Positions 57,595-64,000 of a stretch of DNA of 64,000 nt are shown here, in pieces. The stretch's first letter is position 1. Every line of letters starts with the position of its first letter. The stretch is taken from the NCBI GenBank assembly GCA_015499995.1, contig JADNRV010000102.1, positions 1 through 64,000 of the forward strand. Reading direction: 5' to 3'. The stretch comes from Flammula alnicola (lineage: Eukaryota; Basidiomycota; Agaricomycetes; Agaricales; Strophariaceae). The position numbers were made by a program, and so were the translations under genes. Below the pieces are notes generated by a model that saw only the letters and a program-made list of their open reading frames with translations, did no database searches and was not told where the DNA came from.

Positions 57595-57893
57595 GATCAT
57601 TAAAATTAATTTTCAGATCGTTCGTTTAGTACATGCCTTTTAGTCGTAAAATGTAAATTCGTATCTATGATATGCTGTAGTATCCGACGCCGTAATGCTA
57701 ATGGTTGAGTTTAAACCAGGTTCGTGCGGTCCTTCTCGTTTTCCTGTTATATATGCATCAAATCAGCATGATTCAGTGACACCTAATATTGACGTACGAG
57801 GTCTTCCGTGATTCTCTCTGTGTGTACATGCGCAACGGAAACTACATGAGCCGCATATCGCTGCTTTTCCATCGTTAATGTTAATTCCATAGG

Positions 57894-59792
57894 TCAACAA
57901 AACGGCTTCCGACGCACCTGGCTATCACCCCTCGATGAGTTGACAAGAGTGGAAGTGGTAGGCGCACCTCCGCTGCCCGCAGCCTCGAAAGTCGATATAG
58001 GGAAAGACCCGATCTCGGAGATGTGATCAAGTTTTGAGTGTTTAGGCCTAGAGTTGAGTGTTGCCATCCAAGAATTCGAATACACTGCCAGCGGTTAGTA
58101 TTAAAATTCAGATAGAGTGAGAAGGTTATCGCTTACGATTTCCAACCACTTGTGAAATCGCCACGGAGATGTAGTCATTCGGATGGGTAAAGACCTGGTT
58201 GAATGTTTTGCTGAGTATCTCGCTATCACGGTGTGGGAAGAGACAGTGATATACCACGACGACCGACGCAATACACACAATGCTGGAGCAGACATGTCAG
58301 TGATGATTCTGGGAATTCATAATAGCCAAGTAACAGCGGAAGCTAACCTAGTCAGAATTCCGTTCTTGACGGCGTACAGTATGAGACGGTCGACAATTTT
58401 GTCTGTCCTACGGTGCGTGTTAGTCATACATGCTCTGCTAGAATTTATATATGATTTATTGTCTGATATTCACTGCATAATACCCGTGCGGGCCTTGTTC
58501 AGATAATAAGTGAGGGTCGCAGCTATCAAGATATCGTCGATAGCTGCTGAAAACAGAATTGCTTTCGCCAGGTTCTATAATATTGGGTTTAGTCATCGAG
58601 GTCACTAAAGCCTACGCGCGATACATACATTAGGGGTCTCGGCGAGGTTCAACAAAGATGGATTTTTAAATCTGATAGATAGTGTAACCAAAGAAGTCAT
58701 TGGCTCGGCGTTGGTAAGACTCACAGCACGCCCACCAATGCTGGAATGCGATCGTTTAAGCGTTGTAATTCCTCGATTGTGCTGTCAACACGTACCATAA
58801 CCCGATGCTGAGAACAAGCCAGAGTCACCTAGAGAAGTGATTACCATCAAAGCATATATTTTCATCCATACCCAAATTCCCAAACGAGACGATACCCTAC
58901 AAGTCACTCGCGTTAGTCCATGAAAGCAATAGGACAAGACTGTCACTGACGATAAAAAAAGGGATGGCGAGCTTCCCTCCGGATACTTCGATATTTATGA
59001 GCAAGCAGCAGTCACTCTGAGGTGTTGGTGCTTACTGTGGTATATACGGGTCGCATAAGATAAATGGACTACAACGACAATCAATCCCTAAATGACCAGT
59101 GAGTAATAAAACAAACGGCATGATATTGTGACATACAATGACACCGAAAAGCGCCTACATTTTTCGAAGGTTAGTAAGCCACGCATCAGTAACTACATAG
59201 GTGAGAGTGTTCCGTACATTTACAGACCTGAAATGACCAAGAGGATTTTAGAAAGATGGACAAAAAAGTAGAGAACGGCAAAGGCAGGACGAACCAAACA
59301 GACGTCAAAAGTGCCAGCGGATTCAAGTAATTGTTGACCAGGTAGTGATATACAGCATGCATACTCAATGCACCATGCGTCAATTCCAGCAATCTACCTC
59401 AAAAGAGGACGTTAAGTTTTGCAAAATCTCAACAGGGGGAACATCGACCAACAGCAAGATTAAGACCTATGATTTTATGAGCTCTATGACGAGGATAACG
59501 ACAGAGAAGGATGACGGTCTGGAATAGCTTACAGTGGATTTTACGAAAAGCGTATCGTCATAGTCTCTGAAATACATGTATGTCTGTTCCATGACAGGTA
59601 GATTAATGCAAGTAATATTCGCGTAGAACACACGTACCTGTACGCATGTAGCACCCAGCAGACTAGATTTCATTTTTGTGAGAAATAGAGAGGTAGTGAA
59701 CTAAAGATTGCGACGACGTACATGTTGGATAGAAATGTCCCAATAGTATAAGCACCATACGTAGGATTGAGATTTAGGTTGAAGAGCGCCAT
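57894..59792 (-). CDS. DUF6534-type seven-transmembrane protein
   Basis: Multi-exon gene on the minus strand; start at 59,792 (MALFNLNLNPTYGAYTIGTF), stop at 57,894. Recognisable blocks in order: LLGATCVQ, TYMYFRDYDDTLFVKST, ELTHGALSMHAVYHYLVNNY, NPLALLTSVW, then, nearer the C-terminus, AIDDILIAATLTYYLNKARTG, RLILYAVKNGILTSIVCIAS and VYSNSWMATLNSRPK, followed by a Ser/Gly-rich cytoplasmic tail. These are the hallmark segments of the large agaricomycete DUF6534 family of predicted membrane receptors of unknown ligand. I resolved the splice joins at the two ends (for example exon 1 59,722-59,792) but not every exon in the middle, so coordinates give the span. No obvious stop breaks it. Confidence 0.75.
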
Positions 59793-60618
59793 ACTCGGAC
59801 ACTATCAGCTTCACTCTTCCATGAATACTTAAGTAACCCTGAACATAGTCAAATATACCTCGCCCGAGGACGACGAATATAAATAAACGACAGACATGAG
59901 AAATTCCCCGAGATGGTGGGACAATCGTGTATAAGACTCATGGCAGTGCCATATAAAATGGCATCCTGATAGCAGGTAACGCCTTCTATCATCGCACTAC
60001 TGACTCAAAACACGGCGAACTATGACAGGCAGACATTTGTGAATGCCGCCACCTGTCGAGTCGACAAGAAATCAATCATGAGTTAATGAGCACAGCACGA
60101 TCTATTTTACTCACCAGAAATCCTGGGGGTGCTATACGAAATACCGTTTTGCATCTTGGACTTTTTTGTGACCTTATTTAAGGACTGTGCTGCGGACTGC
60201 TAATCACAAGTCATCGAATGAGAGACTCTTAGGCCAGACAGTCCATTTTGACAAGGAGTTGGCACTTGGCACTGACGGTTGCCATGAGTATTTGAGGGTG
60301 ACAAACTTAGCTAGTAAATCAACGCCGAGATAAATTCCTGCGAAACAACAACATACGATTCCCGAGAAAAAGTTCCCGCGACACCAAGCTGTTGGTCAAC
60401 AGGTCTAAATAAACTTGATCCTCCGACTCCGGCTCCCACCTCAATTCATATATGATTGCATAATTTGCCATACATATGTACTTTTTTTGGCTTTCGTTTC
60501 TTCTACCCTTCTAGTTTAGTTACCAACAGAGTGTCAGGAACCCACCTTCACATCCACTCATTCTTTCCGGACAGATAACTGCGACTACTGAACCTGATTC
60601 ATCCCTGATTCATCCCTC
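59793..60618. promoter_or_regulatory. Divergent intergenic region
   Basis: About 825 bp between the starts of the DUF6534 gene (minus) and the amidase (plus), so it must hold both promoters. No specific motif was identified. Confidence 0.4.
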
Positions 60619-62974
60619 ATGTCTACGGAACCGGAATGGACGAGCCTGTGCAGCCAGAAGCAAAAGGCCCAACAAGATTCGATCCCTCGTGAATGGATTA
60701 TCCAAAAGATACCGATTTCTGAGCGTCCCAACGTGCTGGACGTGCCTGAAATGTGCGGTTTGCTGAGCCCACAAGAAATAATGATCACAGAGACGACGGA
60801 CATTGGGAATATCCTCGAGAAACTTCGGACAGCAGAGTGGTCATCATTGGAGACATTGATAGCTTTCTATAAGCGTGCGGTGATAGCTCATCAGATGGTA
60901 AGTAATTTCTAATCATCTTGTTGGTTGTCTCGCTGATTCTTTTAACGTTGCCTGGCAGACGAACTGCCTCACGGAGATCTTTGTCGAGCGCGCGTTAGAA
61001 AGGGCTCGTTATCTGGATGAGGTGTTAGCAAAGACTGGCAAGGTAGTCGGTCCGTTACATGGGCTTCCCATCTCCCTCAAAGGTGCGTAGCCGCAGAAGG
61101 CTTTGCTACCAACATACCTTCATACATCATCGGAAGACCAATTCACGATGAAGGGCCTGGAAACCGTTATGGGTACGCTTTGGTGCACATATGTATATCG
61201 CACGAATTCAGTTTTATTTTATTTTCTAGGATATGTTTCAGGGATTGGCCAGTACGCAGACCAAGACTGCGTCATCGTCCAGATCCTCTACGAGTGCGGT
61301 GCCGTTCCTTTCGTGCGCACAAACGTACCCCAAACATTGATGGTTGGAAATATTCCCTCCTTATTTCATAACACTGACGATCATACTAGTGGGGCGAAAC
61401 GCACAACAATGTCTTCGGACGGACGCTCAACCCTTACAACCGGTCTCTGACTCCGGGAGGGTCTTCAGGCGGGGAAGGTGCCTTGCTCGCCATGAAAGGT
61501 AGTCCACTAGGCATCGGTACAGATATTGGCGGGTTAGTTGCTCGGTTCATGCAACTCGTATAAAGCTTATTGGGTTTTCGTGATATGCATAGGTCGCTTC
61601 GCATCCCATCCGCCTTCTGTGGCCTATACACCCTCCGGCCGTCATATGGCCGTCTTCCATACTACGGTGCTGCGAACGCGCTTTCCGGGCAGGAGTCGAT
61701 CTCGTCGGTCTTAGGTCCAATGGCAAATTCATTGTCAGGGATTAAAGACTTCATGACAGCGGTCATCGGTGCGAAACCATGGAGGCTCGACCCGGTTGTT
61801 GTTCGGAAGCCGTGGGACGAAGAAGAGTGGAATTTGTGCGAGCACGGGGGTGTAGGAGCGCAGCTTTGCTTTGCGATCATGTGGGATAATGGGGTTGTTC
61901 GGCCGCACCCGCCATTGGTGAGGGCAATGCAGATGACGAAGGCGGCGTTGGAGAAGATGGGCCATAAAGGTATTCATTGTATCGGAAAAGTCACGCCAGA
62001 ATGCTTATTATCATGTGAATTATTTCCTCCCTGTTATAGTGATTGACTGGGAACCGCACCGGCACCTCGAGATATATAAAAATGCGGTCTGTGCACATTA
62101 TACTTTTGCAATCCACATAGAACTTACTATGCGACGTGTATAGGAAACAATATTCGTCGCAGACGGTAATCATGATTATCTCACTGAGTGCGCTAAATCC
62201 GGCGAGCCTCTCATTCGGACCATGGTACCCTCAGAAGAGGAAGAACTAGCGCAGGGATACGAGTTCGAGCCTCCATATCCATTTGTCAAAACTCTTGTTG
62301 GGGATGAACCGGAACATATGAAGGCATATGATGTGAGCACACTTTTGGTCGATTAATCGTGCCTCGAATTTCGTCATTTCTCATCTGTTTGATCATATTT
62401 GCGATATCATAGCTCTGGAAACTCCACGACGAGAAGCGCCAGCTAAGAAAATCGCATCTGGATCACTGGGAGAAAACGGCTAGCCAGACGGGCACAGGAC
62501 GCCCTGTTGACGCTATCATATCGCCTGCGGTGGCCTACACAGCGGTCCCGCATGGACTGAACACGTTGGTTTATTGCAATGTTTTACTCTTCTTGATAAC
62601 TAAAAGACTTCTCTTAATCTTTACCAGGGATTCGTTCTACACGACACTGTGCAACGCATTGGACTACACGACGTCTGTCTTTCCAGTCACGCATGTCGAT
62701 CCAGAGGTAGATCTACCGCACGAGCCGCATGAATTTTACAACCACGAGGATGAGGCGATCTATAAACTCTGTGCGTTTTCATTATGCTTATGGATCAACA
62801 ACTGCTTAATCTCGAATAATCTGATTATCAGACCAAACGGAACTGTTTGAGGGCTGTCCTGTGGGGCTTCAGCTTATTGGGAGAACTCTGGAGGAGGAGG
62901 CCGTGTTGAGGATGACCTATATCGTTGACGATGCTTTGAAGCGATGGAAATCTGAGGCTCAGGCAGGTGGTTGA
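60619..62974 (+). CDS. Amidase signature family enzyme
   Basis: Eleven exons (60,619-60,897; 60,959-61,082; 61,137-61,172; 61,230-61,342; 61,390-61,532; 61,593-61,969; 62,040-62,086; 62,144-62,332; 62,413-62,564; 62,628-62,770; 62,832-62,974) give 581 aa, a usual length. It hydrolyses a carboxamide to acid and ammonia. The Ser-cisSer-Lys triad is visible: Lys in [12 protein letters not shown], the cis-Ser in [14 protein letters not shown] and the nucleophile Ser in [13 protein letters not shown]. The C-terminal [14 protein letters not shown] block is also standard. The N-terminal extension ([20 protein letters not shown]) is typical of fungal acetamidase-like members. Substrate unknown. All exon phases close, so it appears functional. 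Confidence 0.92.
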
Positions 62975-63398
62975 TGATGGTAATGATCCCTTTCACCCAC
63001 TCCAGATAGTAAATTCGCGGATATTGAACTGGGTCCTGGTTTAAGTGCTCGTTTGCTGGTGAAAATCGCAGTACTTGTCATGACGTGTTCTTTGAAGCTT
63101 ATTCGATGCCGAGATCACATCCCTGACTCCCGAACGAATATTCGCAGAGATGCCTGTGAAGGCCGTCGACCCTTACGTACATTGACCAAACGGCAGGGAT
63201 CAACTGTGCTTTGCCTTCGTCGACCACCTTCCTTTGTCTAGACCAACAATCAGCCAACGTTCAACCAAACACAACGCCATCTGATACACATATAGCCAGA
63301 CAGTCTACGCGTTTGTCGTTTCTCCACTTCAATTGTTTGAGCCTCTTAACCAGCTCGTACTCCCGACACGTCTTCGACTCGTCGCTCACCTCAGTGCC
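62975..63398. other. Spacer
   Basis: Short region between the amidase and the next plus-strand gene; nothing recognised. Confidence 0.4.
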
Positions 63399-64000
63399 AT
63401 GTCTTCTCGATTTCTCTCTCTGGGTCTAGATGTTCTTGTGAATATCATGCATTTTCTACCACCTCGGGATATTATTAGGCTCCGAAGAGTACGTCTTCCC
63501 GCTATTGTGTTGTTTTTATCTCATGACATTCTCGTCTGAAAGACATGCAGAGATGTGCATTCCATCAGCTTTTGTCGGATAATTTGGCTCGACGCCCTTT
63601 CTCGAACTATAGAAGATCACAATCTCTTCAAACTCACATACGACCTTGCCACAACGACCAACGCTGAACTGGAACACGCGGCTTTGTGTCCTTCGAAACT
63701 TATCTCGCTGGCCAGGAAGTCGCATTCGAATGCGCTGCCCTTGCAGGCACGTTCTCATCGCGTCCTTGTTAATTGGCAATCGGAACAAGAACGATGGGAC
63801 CAGGCTCAGACACCCTACGCCACCGACTTCGCGGACATGTTGGTCATTCCAGGCAGTCGGTTTATCCTCACTGTATCGGATAACTTCAACGACAGAATCT
63901 ACACCAAACTCTGGGACCTTGGCCAACCAGGCAGCGCGCAATCACAAATCCCTTTGGTCGCTACGTTGGTAACTTCGGAATGCACCTTCAAGATGCATGC
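63399..64000 (+). CDS. F-box/WD-like protein, third member (cut by the window end)
   Basis: Exon 1 63,399-63,488 (LDVLVNIMHFLPPRDIIRLRR), intron 63,489-63,542, exon 2 from 63,543 starting TCRDVHSISFCRIIWLDALS and continuing to the end of the window. It contains ARSHRVLVNW, DMLVIPGSRFILTVSDN, YTKLWDLGQPG, which align block by block with the 7.9- and 14.8-kb genes, and the intron falls at the same place, directly after the F-box. Sequence identity is clearly lower than between those two, so this is an older paralogue. Likely role: SCF substrate receptor. The 3' part is not in the window. Confidence 0.78.

Overview
The window looks like a piece of an Agaricomycete (mushroom-forming basidiomycete) nuclear genome. 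The coding genes are broken by many short introns, mostly 47-80 bp, with GTRNGY-type donors. Their families are typical of that group: F-box proteins, a DUF6534-type seven-pass membrane protein, a WSC-domain secreted protein, an ALDH3 fatty aldehyde dehydrogenase with a tail anchor, an amidase, a DUF1857 protein and a GCM-finger transposase. I found no rRNA, tRNA, CRISPR array or bacterial operon structure. Exon coordinates below were worked out by hand from splice sites, and reading-frame closure was checked across each spliced gene.

Layout. 0-7.5 kb: a decayed copy of a repeat-rich gene (about 0.64-1.46 kb), a gene with an eIF4E-binding-like motif (minus strand), repeat R1 and empty sequence. 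7.5-16.6 kb: two direct copies of an F-box/WD-like gene flanking a decayed perilipin-like gene and an F-box/LRR-like gene, with a second R1 copy. 16.9-28.7 kb: a disordered protein with two short amyloid-like motifs and its truncated copy, decayed F-box remnants, a truncated membrane-protein copy, a third R1 copy, a tiny spliced transcription unit at 24 kb, and a 260-bp mariner-type MITE. 28.8-38.3 kb: a two-WSC-domain gene, then two copies of a triplicated four-pass membrane protein (genes A and B) on either side of an inverted copy of the eIF4E-binding-like gene. 38.9-47.7 kb: a 34-aa-repeat protein, ALDH3, and DUF1857 lying tail to tail with membrane-protein gene C. 47.8-56.4 kb: an 8.56-kb insertion carrying a large gene that joins GCM finger, MULE-like transposase, USP-like protease, PHD-like finger and Tudor-like segment. 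56.4-64 kb: the displaced upstream half of the gene C promoter, an F-box remnant, the DUF6534 gene, the amidase, and a third F-box/WD gene running off the window.

The window is dominated by recent duplication and insertion. The membrane-protein family (A, B, C, fragment D, and a split promoter) carries the clearest history. Genes A and B each keep the last few codons of DUF1857 in antisense downstream, so the gene C/DUF1857 pair looks like the ancestral arrangement. The 8.56-kb element sits inside the gene C promoter, flanked by a 9-bp direct repeat, and the uninterrupted promoters of A, B and D serve as the empty site.

The two strongest candidates for something new are (1) the transposon whose single gene combines DNA-binding, transposase, deubiquitinase-like and chromatin-reader-like modules, now carrying a one-base frameshift, and (2) the membrane-protein family built from three copies of one four-helix module, with introns in the linkers between modules.
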